Shown: positions 24,002 through 32,528 of the stretch, piece by piece
Numbering within the stretch: position 1 is the stretch's first letter
Layout: the number at the start of each line of letters is the position of its first letter
DNA from: an uncultured bacterium
GTDB lineage: Bacteria; Myxococcota_A; Polyangia; Polyangiales; Houyiibacteriaceae
Reading direction: 5' to 3'
Assembly: GCA_938024995.1 (NCBI GenBank)
Contig: CALJDU010000008.1
Location: 62,001 to 126,000 of the forward strand
DNA length: 64,000 nt
Position numbers and translations under genes: made by a program
The notes under the pieces: generated by a model
Told to the model about the DNA's origin: nothing
Databases searched by the model: none
Seen by the model: only the letters and a program-made list of their open reading frames with translations

Positions 24002-25539
24002 CGACCCGGCGCTGGTACGACCTCGTTGTCTTGGGCTCCTCGCTGCCCGCGCTCCTGTGCGGTGCGCTCGTCGGGAAGCGTGGCTTTCGCGTCCTCGTTC
24101 TCGGGCAAGGGGAACCAGACCCCACGTATGAGGCGTGCGGACGGGAACTGCCTCGCGCGCCCTTCACCTTCCTCGCCGCCCACAGCCCCGCGGCGCGTCG
24201 CATCTTCGCGGAGCTGACGGTTCATCAGGTGTTCCGGCGTCGCGCGGTCGCGGTGGATCCGGCGCTACAGCTGGTCATGCCGCGCCATCGCTTCGACCTC
24301 TCCCTCGAAGCGCCCGACTTGAGCCGCGAGATCGTCCGTGAGTTCCCAAAGGTCCGGCGACCCATTGAGGAGTTTCATCAAACGGTCGACCGCACCGCTG
24401 ACGAGCTCGACCAGCTGCTCTCAAGAGACCTCGGCTGGCCCCCAGAATCATTCTTCGAGCGCCGCGAGTTCGCGCGCCTGAGCACCCACCAACCATTCGG
24501 CAAGCGAGGTGATGCCCTCGACCCGCTGCGCGACCTGGCCGACCATCACCCGTTCCGACACGGGATGGGTTGCGCGCTTCGCTTCGCCGGCGATCTCGAT
24601 CCGGCGCAGCTCAACCCGTTCGCGCGTACCCGTCTCTACACCGCGTGGCGACGCGGCAGCGCGAAGCTGGAAGGCGGAGAACGCTGGCTTCGCGAGACGC
24701 TGGTCGAGCGCATCCGGACCTTTGGCGGTGACGTTCGGTTGGGCGAGCGCGCAGATCGAATCCGTCTCAACCGCGGGATCGCCACCGGGGTTCGCCTGGA
24801 GCGCGCGGGCGAAGAGATCGGCGCGAGCTTCGTCGCGTGCGGCGACGATCTGGTCGAGCTGATGCGGCTGCTCCCGAACCGCGCGTCCTTCGCCGAGCTC
24901 TTCGAGAAGATGGGCGAGCCGCGCTTGCGCTGGTTCCGCTACACGCTGAACGTCGTCATTGACGCAGAAGGCGTCCCCGAAGGAATGGGCCACGACGTCG
25001 TCTTCCTGCGCGACTCGCACGTCGACCCCGCGCTTCGTCCTGAGAGCTTGCTCTGGGTGCAGACCGGAGACGAGCGCGACGGCGAGCGCGTGATCACGGT
25101 CAGCGCGATGATCCCGCGACGCGCGGTCGAAGAGATCCCCGGCTACCTCGACACGATGCGCGAACGAGTGCTCGCGTCCCTCGGCGAGCTCGTCCCCTTC
25201 CTCGGGCAGCGCATCATCTTGGTGGACTCGCCGCACGATGGTCGCGAGATCCAGCGGCTCCGAGAACGCTCGCTCATCGGTCACGACAAACCGTGGACCC
25301 GCGGGGCCGCGACGATGCAGCGGGTCTATGGCTTCCCGGTGCTGGGCGCGCTCGGCGTATGCGCCCTCCCCGTTCGCACCCCGATCCGAAACGTCTTGCT
25401 CTGCAACCGTCAGGTCGTTCCCGGTCTCGGCGCGGAAGGCCAGTTCATCACCGCGCGGTCGGCCGCCCGGATCGTGGCCAGCTCGGACCGTCGCCGACGC
25501 TGGATGAAGCGCGGGCTGTTCACCAACGTCGACGTCTGA
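23998..25539 (+). CDS. FAD/NAD(P)-binding oxidoreductase, phytoene-desaturase-like
   Basis: 513 residues. The N-terminal Rossmann segment DLVVLGSSLPALLCGALVGK, then GFRVLVLGQG, resembles the dinucleotide-binding fold of amine oxidases and carotenoid desaturases, although the glycine motif is degenerate (GSSLPA). A C-terminal FAD-like element (NVLLCNRQVVPGLGAEGQF) matches the usual ending of this superfamily. No signal peptide; the substrate cannot be inferred. It is coupled to purN by a 4-base overlap, an unexpected companion for purine genes. Family moderate, function unknown. Confidence 0.78.
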   Translation: MTTRRWYDLVVLGSSLPALLCGALVGKRGFRVLVLGQGEPDPTYEACGRELPRAPFTFLAAHSPAARRIFAELTVHQVFRRRAVAVDPALQLVMPRHRFDLSLEAPDLSREIVREFPKVRRPIEEFHQTVDRTADELDQLLSRDLGWPPESFFERREFARLSTHQPFGKRGDALDPLRDLADHHPFRHGMGCALRFAGDLDPAQLNPFARTRLYTAWRRGSAKLEGGERWLRETLVERIRTFGGDVRLGERADRIRLNRGIATGVRLERAGEEIGASFVACGDDLVELMRLLPNRASFAELFEKMGEPRLRWFRYTLNVVIDAEGVPEGMGHDVVFLRDSHVDPALRPESLLWVQTGDERDGERVITVSAMIPRRAVEEIPGYLDTMRERVLASLGELVPFLGQRIILVDSPHDGREIQRLRERSLIGHDKPWTRGAATMQRVYGFPVLGALGVCALPVRTPIRNVLLCNRQVVPGLGAEGQFITARSAARIVASSDRRRRWMKRGLFTNVDV

Positions 25540-25637
25540 CGGTCGGGTCCGGATGACCCGCTAGACGCTCGGGCTGTCCGTTCCGCTCCGAAGGGCGTGT
25601 CTCGCCGGCAATTGCACCCCTGGCGCGCGGTCTTTGC

Positions 25638-25643
25638 TACGCT
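25638..25643 (+). promoter_or_regulatory. -10-like box six bases before pilT
   Basis: TACGCT, preceded by TGC as in an extended -10, ends 6 bases before the pilT ATG. No well-spaced -35 is seen: TTGCAC at 25612-25617 is 20 bases away. The position suggests a leaderless pilT transcript. Confidence 0.42.
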
Positions 25644-25649
25644 CAGCGC

Positions 25650-26780
25650 ATGGATTCCTCTCGCCCGCAGATCAGCCTTCGGCAGCTTCTCCAGGTCATG
25701 ATTCAGCGAGGCGGGTCCGACCTCCACCTGACGACATCGTCGCCGCCCCAAATTCGGATCGATGGCTCGCTCATCCCGCTGCGCACCCCGCCGCTTGGCC
25801 CGGTCGAGACCAAGCACCTCTGCTACGAGGTGATGACCGAAGAGCAGAAGATCAAGTTCGAGAAGCACAACGAGCTCGATTTCTCTTTCGGCGTCAAAGG
25901 GCTCTCGCGGTTCCGCGCCAACGTCTACATGCAGCGCGGCGCTGTCAGCGCTGCGTTCCGCGCCATCCCGTTTCGGGTCAAGACGGTCCAGGAGCTCGGC
26001 CTCCCGAAGACCATCGCGGACCTCGCGAACATCCCGCGCGGGTTGGTCCTGGTCACCGGTCCGACGGGTTCGGGTAAGTCCACGACGCTCGCCGCGATCA
26101 TCGACAAGATCAACACCGAGAAGCGCCACCACATCATCACGATCGAGGACCCGATCGAGTACCTCCACCCGAACAAGGCGAGCATCGTCAACCAGCGGGA
26201 GATCGGCGCGGACACAGAGAGCTTCAAGGGCGCGCTGAAGTACGTCCTTCGGCAGGACCCCGATGTCGTACTCGTCGGCGAGATGCGTGACCTTGAGACC
26301 ATCGAGTCCGCGATGACCATCAGCGAAACGGGTCACCTCGTCTTCGCGACGCTTCACACGAACACCGCCATTCAATCCATCAACCGCGTCATCGACGCCT
26401 TCCCTCCGCACCAGCAGTCGCAGATCCGCGCGCAGCTCTCGTTCGTGCTGCAAGCGGTCGTGACGCAGATGCTCGTCGCGCGTACGGATGGTCCCGGCCG
26501 CGCGCTCGTGACCGAGGTCCTCGTGCCGAACTACGCGATTCGAAACCTCATTCGCGAGAACAAGATCCACCAGATCTACGGCCTCATGCAGACCGGCCAG
26601 GGAACGACGGGCATGCAGACGATGAACCAGTCGCTCTACAAGCTCGTGCAGAAGGGCATCATGAGCCCGGAAGAAGCGGTTCGTTGCTCGCCGGAAGCCG
26701 CGGAGCTCGCCGCCATGTTCAAGAACCAAACCGCGACCACCGGAGGAACGGCGGGCGGAGGCGGACGGAAACTGATGTGA
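25650..26780 (+). CDS. pilT: Type IV pilus retraction ATPase PilT
   Basis: 376 residues, a hexameric secretion-type ATPase at the inner-membrane base of type IV pili that drives pilus depolymerisation and twitching. Walker A GPTGSGKST at 137-145, Asp box IEDPIEYLH, Walker B DPDVVLVGEMRD, His box GHLVFATLHTNTA, and the PilT-specific AIRNLIRE at 296-303, which is needed for retraction and separates PilT from PilB. A Gly/Thr-rich tail of ~20 residues is extra. It overlaps the next gene by 4 bases (GTGA). First gene of a pilus cluster. Confidence 0.97.
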   Translation: MDSSRPQISLRQLLQVMIQRGGSDLHLTTSSPPQIRIDGSLIPLRTPPLGPVETKHLCYEVMTEEQKIKFEKHNELDFSFGVKGLSRFRANVYMQRGAVSAAFRAIPFRVKTVQELGLPKTIADLANIPRGLVLVTGPTGSGKSTTLAAIIDKINTEKRHHIITIEDPIEYLHPNKASIVNQREIGADTESFKGALKYVLRQDPDVVLVGEMRDLETIESAMTISETGHLVFATLHTNTAIQSINRVIDAFPPHQQSQIRAQLSFVLQAVVTQMLVARTDGPGRALVTEVLVPNYAIRNLIRENKIHQIYGLMQTGQGTTGMQTMNQSLYKLVQKGIMSPEEAVRCSPEAAELAAMFKNQTATTGGTAGGGGRKLM

Positions 26781-27796
26781 CTGGCCTCGGTCGCACCTGC
26801 GCGCTCGGCGCCACCCTCGCGTTCGCGTTTCTCATGAACGCGAGCACGGGACATGCGCAAGACGGCGCCCAACGGCAAGCCGCGGCGCGCGCTTATGATC
26901 AAGGCACCGCAGCGTTCCTCGCCGAAGACTTCGCCGGCGCCGCGCGGTGGTTCGAGACCGCGGATCGTCTCGCGCCAGCCGCGCCTGCGATTCGACAGGC
27001 GATCCGGTCGCACCGGCGCGCGGGCAACGATCCCCGGGCCGCAACCCTAGCCCTCAAGCTCCTCGACACTTACCCCAACGACGAAGCGTCGGCGCAGACC
27101 GCGCGTGAAGTGCTTGGCGAGCTAGCGCAGCGCTATTTTCGAGTCGATGTCGAGTGCGAGGGCTGCGCGATCACGTTGGACGGCACCGTCGCGATTCACC
27201 GCTCTTTCTTTCTCGAGCCCGACACGGAGCACGAGGTCGTGGCGAGCTTCGAGACCGGGGAAGTGTCGCGCACGGTGAGCGGTTCGGCCGCGCGCCGCCA
27301 ACGCCTCGCTCTTCGCGCGCCACCGCCCATCGTCTCTGAGCTGCCCGCGGATCCGGAGGAAACCCAAGAGACCCGCGCGGTCACGGGTCCGACGACGGTG
27401 GCTCCCTCTCCGACCCCACAAACCTCCCGCGGTACGCCGCGCGCGCTCTTCTTCACCGCGCTCGCGCTCACCGTGGCGGCGGGGGGCTTCACGATTTGGT
27501 CCGGGATCGATGTCCTCAACCAGAACGAGGTCTACGAAGACACGGCGAACATGGGCAACCTGACCCTCGCGCGAGAGCTCTTAGATCAGGGCCAAAGCGC
27601 AGAGCTACGCACCAACATCGCGATCGGTGCCACGGGCGCCTTCGCGATCGCGACCTTCGTCTTGGCGTTCACGACCGATTGGGGCGGCGATGATGACGCG
27701 GTCGCGGAGGACACTGCCGCGCGTCGCGTCCGCGCGCGCCCGTCGCTCTTCGCCAGTCGCGACCAGGTGAGCCTCTCGATCTCGGGGCGCTTCTAG
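26777..27796 (+). CDS. Exported TPR-like protein with one membrane segment
   Basis: 339 residues from GTG 26777, overlapping the pilT stop. A signal peptide (LGATLAFAFLMNASTGHA, cleavage after AHA-like site) precedes a TPR-like pair (AYDQGTAAFLAEDFAGAARW). A small beta region with Cys residues (VDVECEGCAITLDGTVAIHR) resembles a PEGA-type fold. A Pro/Thr linker, a membrane segment (LFFTALALTVAAGGFTIWSG) and a second hydrophobic stretch near the C-terminus follow. It sits between pilT and a Ser/Thr kinase that starts directly after its stop codon, so all three are probably co-expressed. Function unknown. Confidence 0.82.
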   Translation: MTGLGRTCALGATLAFAFLMNASTGHAQDGAQRQAAARAYDQGTAAFLAEDFAGAARWFETADRLAPAAPAIRQAIRSHRRAGNDPRAATLALKLLDTYPNDEASAQTAREVLGELAQRYFRVDVECEGCAITLDGTVAIHRSFFLEPDTEHEVVASFETGEVSRTVSGSAARRQRLALRAPPPIVSELPADPEETQETRAVTGPTTVAPSPTPQTSRGTPRALFFTALALTVAAGGFTIWSGIDVLNQNEVYEDTANMGNLTLARELLDQGQSAELRTNIAIGATGAFAIATFVLAFTTDWGGDDDAVAEDTAARRVRARPSLFASRDQVSLSISGRF

Positions 27797-29494
27797 ATGG
27801 TCACCCCGCTCAAGCACCAGCACCAAGCGCCCGCCGGGCTCGCGGGACGTCAGCTTGGGCGGTACGAAGTGCTCACGCAGCTCGCGGCCGGAGGCATGGC
27901 AGCGGTCTACGTGGCGCGCGCGCAAGGCGTCGCTGGCTTTGAGCGGATGGTGGCCCTCAAGGTGCTGCACCCGCACCTCGCGTACGAAGAAGAATTCATC
28001 TCGATGTTCCTCGACGAAGCGCGGCTCGCGGCGCGGATTCGCAACCTTCACGTCGTCGCGACGCACGAGATCAGCGACAGCGATGGCGACGGCTACTTCC
28101 TGGTGATGGACTACGTCGAAGGCGACACGCTCTCGGCGCTCCTGAAGCAGAGCGCCCGGCGCGCGGAGCGTCTCCCCCTCGACATTGGCTGCCGAATCGT
28201 CCTCGACGCCCTCGCCGGCCTCGCCGCGGCGCACGAGCTCTGCGACGAGCTGGGGGAACCGCTCAAGCTCGTGCATCGCGATGTCTCCCCGCACAACGTA
28301 ATGGTCGGCAAGGACGGCATCGCGCGCCTGACTGACTTCGGCGTCGCGAAGGCAGAGAAGCGGCTCTCTTCGACTCAAGAGGGAAAGTTCAAAGGCAAGC
28401 TCAGCTACATGGCGCCCGAGCACGCTTCGTCTGGGCGCACCGACCAACGCTCCGACCTCTTCAGCATGGGCATCGTGCTGTGGGAGACCCTCACGGGGCA
28501 GCGGCTCTTCCGCGGACACAACAACGGCGAGACGCTCAACAAGGTGCTCTCCGGTCGCATCCCCGCGCCTTCGGAGCTGTGGTCCGACCTCGCGCCCTTC
28601 GACGCGATCTTGGCGCGCGCCCTCTCGCGTGAGCCAGAAGGTCGCTTCCAAAACGCGGATGAGTTCATTCGCGCCCTCGAAGACGTCGCCAAGCCGATCG
28701 GGATCGCGTCCCGTCGCGTCGCGGGGGAGTGCGTCGCGGACCTCGCCTCTGAGAAGCTCGGCAAAGAGACCACACGCATTCGCGACGCGATCGAGCGCTT
28801 TGGTCGCACCGAGATCGGTGAGCCGAGCATGCCCTTCCCGCGCGAAGGCTCTGTCTCTGGACCGTCTCGCTCCGGCGTGTCGGCGCACTCTTCGCTGACG
28901 GGGTCCGCGCCCGCTCGACCCGCAGTCGTCGAAGAGCCGACGCTCGCCGCGACGCCGAGCGCGATGTCCATGGACGCCATCGACGTGAGCGACATGAGGC
29001 CGTCCCGGACGAAGCTCATCCTTGTGATCGCCGCCATCCTCTTGTGCCTCGTCGCGATCGCGTGGGTCGCGCTTCGCGGAGACGGGGACGCGCCGATCGC
29101 GAGCCCGGGCTCCCTCCCGGAGCAAGCAAACCCAGCAGCACCCGAGTCGGCCAGTCCCGCCGCCGCGGCAACGGGCACGGTCGCAACGGGCACAACCGCA
29201 ACGGGTACAGCCGACGAGGTCGCGGACGATATCGTCGAAGAAGGTCTCGATGTGCCCGAAGGGGTGCAGTTGGAGGACGCGGCAGAAGAAGTAGCCGCCG
29301 CCGCGGACACCCCGCCCGCGCGGACAAAACGCGCTCGGACACGCCGCTCTCGCGGCTCTCGCGGAACGCGGATGGCCGCAGAGACCGTCGCCAGCCCGAT
29401 GGCCAGCCCCATGGACAGCCCGCCCCCACCGCGCATGGTGACCATGCGCGGCTCGGCGACGGATGATCTGACCAGCAACCCATACCTTCAGTAG
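27797..29494 (+). CDS. Membrane-anchored Ser/Thr protein kinase
   Basis: 565 residues. A Hanks-type kinase domain covers residues ~22-300: glycine loop LAAGGMAAVYVA, catalytic Lys55 in VALKVLHP, HRDVSPHNVMV (Asp162), DFGVAK (180-185), YMAPEH and SDLFSMGIVLWETLTG. All catalytic residues are present, so it should be active. A Ser/Thr-rich linker follows, then a transmembrane helix (LILVIAAILLCLVAIAWVAL) and an Ala/Thr/Glu-rich external region that ends DDLTSNPYLQ. There is no PASTA sensor. It starts directly after the stop of the TPR-like gene and lies just before pilC, so a role in pilus control is plausible but unproven. Confidence 0.94.
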   Translation: MVTPLKHQHQAPAGLAGRQLGRYEVLTQLAAGGMAAVYVARAQGVAGFERMVALKVLHPHLAYEEEFISMFLDEARLAARIRNLHVVATHEISDSDGDGYFLVMDYVEGDTLSALLKQSARRAERLPLDIGCRIVLDALAGLAAAHELCDELGEPLKLVHRDVSPHNVMVGKDGIARLTDFGVAKAEKRLSSTQEGKFKGKLSYMAPEHASSGRTDQRSDLFSMGIVLWETLTGQRLFRGHNNGETLNKVLSGRIPAPSELWSDLAPFDAILARALSREPEGRFQNADEFIRALEDVAKPIGIASRRVAGECVADLASEKLGKETTRIRDAIERFGRTEIGEPSMPFPREGSVSGPSRSGVSAHSSLTGSAPARPAVVEEPTLAATPSAMSMDAIDVSDMRPSRTKLILVIAAILLCLVAIAWVALRGDGDAPIASPGSLPEQANPAAPESASPAAAATGTVATGTTATGTADEVADDIVEEGLDVPEGVQLEDAAEEVAAAADTPPARTKRARTRRSRGSRGTRMAAETVASPMASPMDSPPPPRMVTMRGSATDDLTSNPYLQ

Positions 29495-29516
29495 CGGGCT
29501 CAAGACGCCCCAGCTT

Positions 29517-29546
29517 TTGACCGGCGGCCCTTCGCTCAGATAGGAT
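29517..29546 (+). promoter_or_regulatory. Putative leaderless promoter of pilC
   Basis: TTGACC (29517-29522), 18-base spacer, TAGGAT (29541-29546), then 7 bases to the ATG of pilC at 29554. One of the better matches to the leaderless layout in this window. Confidence 0.55.
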
Positions 29547-29553
29547 CTCACCC

Positions 29554-30768
29554 ATGGCCGAGTGGGTATGGGAAGCGAAGTCGCGTACAGGTGAGGTCCG
29601 CAAGGGCGTCATGGAGGCCGAGAACGCCGACGCGGTGCAGAACCGTCTGCGTCAACAGCAGCTCAACCCCGTCAAGGTCAAGAAGAAGGGGCGCAAGCTC
29701 GCGATTCCTGGCTTCGGCAGCGGCGTCACTGAAAAAGAGCTCGTCGTCTTCACGCGACAGTTCGCGACGATGATCGATGCAGGTCTCCCCCTCGTTCAGT
29801 GCCTCGAGATCCTCTCAAGTCAGGGCGAGAACCCTGGCTTCAGCGCGGTCCTCAAAGAGGTCAAGGCGAGCGTCGAGGGCGGCGGTACGTTCTCCGAGGC
29901 GCTGGGCAAGCACCCCAAGATTTTCGACAGCCTCTTCGTCAACCTCGTCGCCGCGGGTGAGCTCGGCGGCATCCTCGACACCATCCTCAACCGGCTCGCG
30001 GTTTACATCGAGAAGCGCGTCAAGCTGAAGCGCCAGGTCAAGAGCGCGATGGTCTATCCGGTCGCGGTCTTCTGCGTCGCGATTTTGGTCGTCGCGGTCA
30101 TGCTGACGTGGGTGATCCCCGCCTTCCGCGGCATGTTCGCCGAGTTCGGCGGCGAGGATCAGCTCCCTGCGCCGACCAAGTTCGTCATCGCCATCTCCGA
30201 TGGTTTCGTCACGAACCTCCCCTTCATCATCATCGGCACCATCGCCGTGGTGTCTGCGTTCCGGTACAGCTTCCGGATCCCAAAGGGGAAGCGGTTCTGG
30301 CACAAGTTACTGCTCGCCGCGCCGGTCATCGGTCCGGTGATGCAGAAGATCGCGGTCGCGCGCTTCACGCGTACGCTCGGCACCCTGCTCGGCTCCGGTG
30401 TCCCGATTCTCGACGCGATGGACATCGTCGCGCGCGCGTCTGGCAACGTGATCGTCGAACAGGCGATCAATCAGACCGCGGAGAAGATCCGCGAAGGTCG
30501 GACCATGTCCGAGCCGCTGATGGAGACCAAGGTCTTCCCGCCGATGGTCGTCCAGATGATCGCCGTTGGAGAGCAGACCGGTGCGCTCGACACCATGCTC
30601 AACAAGATCGCCGACTTCTACGAAGAAGAGGTGGACGTCGCGGTGTCCTCGCTGACCTCGCTCCTTGAGCCTCTCATGATGGTCGTGATCGGTGGCGTCG
30701 TCGGCGGCATCCTGATCGCAATGTACATGCCGATCTTCGAGATCGCCGGCAAGGTCCAGCAGGAGTAG
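29554..30768 (+). CDS. pilC: Type IV pilus inner-membrane platform protein PilC (GspF family)
   Basis: 404 residues. An N-terminal soluble part (VWEAKSRTGEVRKGVMEAEN, typical of PilC/GspF) is followed by two GspF repeats: FTRQFATMIDAGLPLVQCLE with GELGGILDTILNRLA, and FTRTLGTLLGSGVPILDAMD with GEQTGALDTMLNKIA. Three hydrophobic segments include VAVFCVAILVVAVMLTWVIP and LEPLMMVVIGGVVGGILIAM. PilC couples the PilB and PilT motors to the pilus. It is followed after 15 bases by pilS. Confidence 0.97.
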   Translation: MAEWVWEAKSRTGEVRKGVMEAENADAVQNRLRQQQLNPVKVKKKGRKLAIPGFGSGVTEKELVVFTRQFATMIDAGLPLVQCLEILSSQGENPGFSAVLKEVKASVEGGGTFSEALGKHPKIFDSLFVNLVAAGELGGILDTILNRLAVYIEKRVKLKRQVKSAMVYPVAVFCVAILVVAVMLTWVIPAFRGMFAEFGGEDQLPAPTKFVIAISDGFVTNLPFIIIGTIAVVSAFRYSFRIPKGKRFWHKLLLAAPVIGPVMQKIAVARFTRTLGTLLGSGVPILDAMDIVARASGNVIVEQAINQTAEKIREGRTMSEPLMETKVFPPMVVQMIAVGEQTGALDTMLNKIADFYEEEVDVAVSSLTSLLEPLMMVVIGGVVGGILIAMYMPIFEIAGKVQQE

Positions 30769-30783
30769 GCCGAAGGAAGCGCG

Positions 30784-32475
30784 ATGACGAGCGCTCCTCC
30801 ATCGTATTTCCCGGCCGCGCTCAGCGATGAGCGCGGCCGCTTGCGTCGACAGGTCTTGTGGCTGATCGGGACCCGTCTGTTGGTCGCGACGCTGCTCCTC
30901 GGCGGCACCCTTCTCCTCGCTGTCGACGACGAGAGCGGCTACACGGCGTTTACGCCGCGCGCGCTCATCACCCTCATCGCGGCGACCTTTGCGGCGTCCG
31001 CGGTCTTCGCGTGGTGGGCGAACACCGACCGCTACCTCCCGACGAACCTCGTCGCGCAGATCGGCTGGGACGTCGCGCTCACCACGGGCTTGGTCTACCT
31101 GACGGGCGGCGCGGGCAGCGTCTTCTCGACGCTCTACGGCATCAGCGTTCTCTCCTCGGCGATTATCGTCGCGCCGCGCGTCGGCCTCTTGACCGCGGCC
31201 GCTTCGCTCGCGCTCTATCTCTCCGTCAGTTTCCTCATCCACGCGGGCCAGCTCGGTGTTCCCCCCGATCAGACGAGCCGTTTGTATCGGCTCTCGACGA
31301 CCGAGCTTGGCGCCGCCCTCCTCTCAAACTTGTTCGGGATGACGCTCGTCGCCGTTCTCTCGGCCAACCTGGCGGCGCGGCTCAGGCGCGCGGGCGAAGG
31401 GCTCAAGCTCGCGCAGGCGCGCACCACGATGCTCAGCCTGCTCAACGACGACATCGTGCGCTCCATCGCGTCCGGCTTACTCACCGTTGACCTCAAGGGA
31501 CGCATCCGCACGGTCAACCCCGCCGGCGCCTCGATCCTCAAGACCGATCCGGATGACGCCGCGGGTCGGCGGGTCTCCGAGTACCTCGAGGTCGACCTCG
31601 AAGAGCGAGGGCGCGGCGAGGCCACCGCCAATCGCGCCGACGGATCCGAGTTCCCGGTCGGCTTCACCACGAGCCCGCTGGTCGCCGCCGACGGTGAGGT
31701 CAGCGGCACGCTGGTGGTGTTTCAGGACCTCACGCAGCTCCGCGATCTTGAGGCGAAGGCGGAGCAGTCTGAGCGGCTCGCCGCGCTTGGACGACTGGCC
31801 GCCGGTCTCGCGCACGAGATCAGGAACCCGCTCGGCTCGATCGCGGGTTCGGTCGAGCTCGTGAAAGACTCCGGCGAGCTCAGCGACGAGGACAAGCACC
31901 TCCTGTCCATCGTCGGCCGCGAGGTCGACCGCCTCAACGAACTGGTCACGACAATGCTAGAGCTGGGCCGCCCTTCCGAGCCGACCCCCGCGACCGTCGA
32001 TGTTCGTCAGCTCGTCTTGGAGGTCGCGCGGGTCGCGCGGATGAGCCCCCTCGCGCAAGAGGTCGAGATCGACCTTGATCTGCCCGAGGACGGCGTGGAG
32101 CTGCTCGCCGATCCCGACCAGCTCAAGCAGGTCGTGTGGAACCTCCTGCGGAACGCGCTCCAGGTCTCGCCTCCCGGCGCGCAGGTTTGCCTCGCCGTTC
32201 ACGCGGACCCGAACCACGTGAACATCGACGTCATCGATCAGGGACGCGGCGTCAGCTCGGTGGACCGTGACCGGATCTTCGAGCTCTTTCACACCAGTCG
32301 CTCCGGCGGCGTGGGGCTGGGTCTCGCGCTGGTTCAACACATCATCGACCGTCACGGAGGCACGGTCACGGTGCTCAGCCAGACCGAGATCGGTGCGACG
32401 TTCCGGGTCGCGCTCCCGAAGAACTCGCCGCTCACCGGTCGCGTGTCGTCGGTCCCCTCCCTTCCCCTGCACTGA
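30784..32475 (+). CDS. pilS: Sensor histidine kinase PilS-like
   Basis: 563 residues, with GAAGGA ahead of the ATG. Six predicted membrane helices in residues ~22-200 form the PilS-type sensor module, followed by a PAS domain (SGLLTVDLKGRIRTVNPAGA ... VFQDLTQLRDLE), HisKA (AGLAHEIRNPLGSIAGSVEL, phospho-acceptor His344) and a HATPase (NLLRNALQVS, DQGRG, GGVGLGLALVQHI). In other bacteria PilS senses pilin and phosphorylates PilR to drive pilA transcription. No pilR follows here: the next genes are on the other strand. The PilS name rests on architecture and position beside pilC and pilT. Confidence 0.88.
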   Translation: MTSAPPSYFPAALSDERGRLRRQVLWLIGTRLLVATLLLGGTLLLAVDDESGYTAFTPRALITLIAATFAASAVFAWWANTDRYLPTNLVAQIGWDVALTTGLVYLTGGAGSVFSTLYGISVLSSAIIVAPRVGLLTAAASLALYLSVSFLIHAGQLGVPPDQTSRLYRLSTTELGAALLSNLFGMTLVAVLSANLAARLRRAGEGLKLAQARTTMLSLLNDDIVRSIASGLLTVDLKGRIRTVNPAGASILKTDPDDAAGRRVSEYLEVDLEERGRGEATANRADGSEFPVGFTTSPLVAADGEVSGTLVVFQDLTQLRDLEAKAEQSERLAALGRLAAGLAHEIRNPLGSIAGSVELVKDSGELSDEDKHLLSIVGREVDRLNELVTTMLELGRPSEPTPATVDVRQLVLEVARVARMSPLAQEVEIDLDLPEDGVELLADPDQLKQVVWNLLRNALQVSPPGAQVCLAVHADPNHVNIDVIDQGRGVSSVDRDRIFELFHTSRSGGVGLGLALVQHIIDRHGGTVTVLSQTEIGATFRVALPKNSPLTGRVSSVPSLPLH

Positions 32476-32476
32476 A

Positions 32477-32521
32477 CGCGTCCAGTTGAAGCGCGTCCGT
32501 CTGAAGCGCGTCCGTTTGAAG
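32477..32521 (+). repeat. Three 15-bp tandem repeats after pilS
   Basis: CGCGTCCAGTTGAAG, CGCGTCCGTCTGAAG and CGCGTCCGTTTGAAG follow each other directly at 32477, 32492 and 32507. They fill most of the 53-base gap between the convergent pilS and hydrolase genes. No strong hairpin is evident. Confidence 0.9.
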
Positions 32522-32528
32522 ACGAGTG

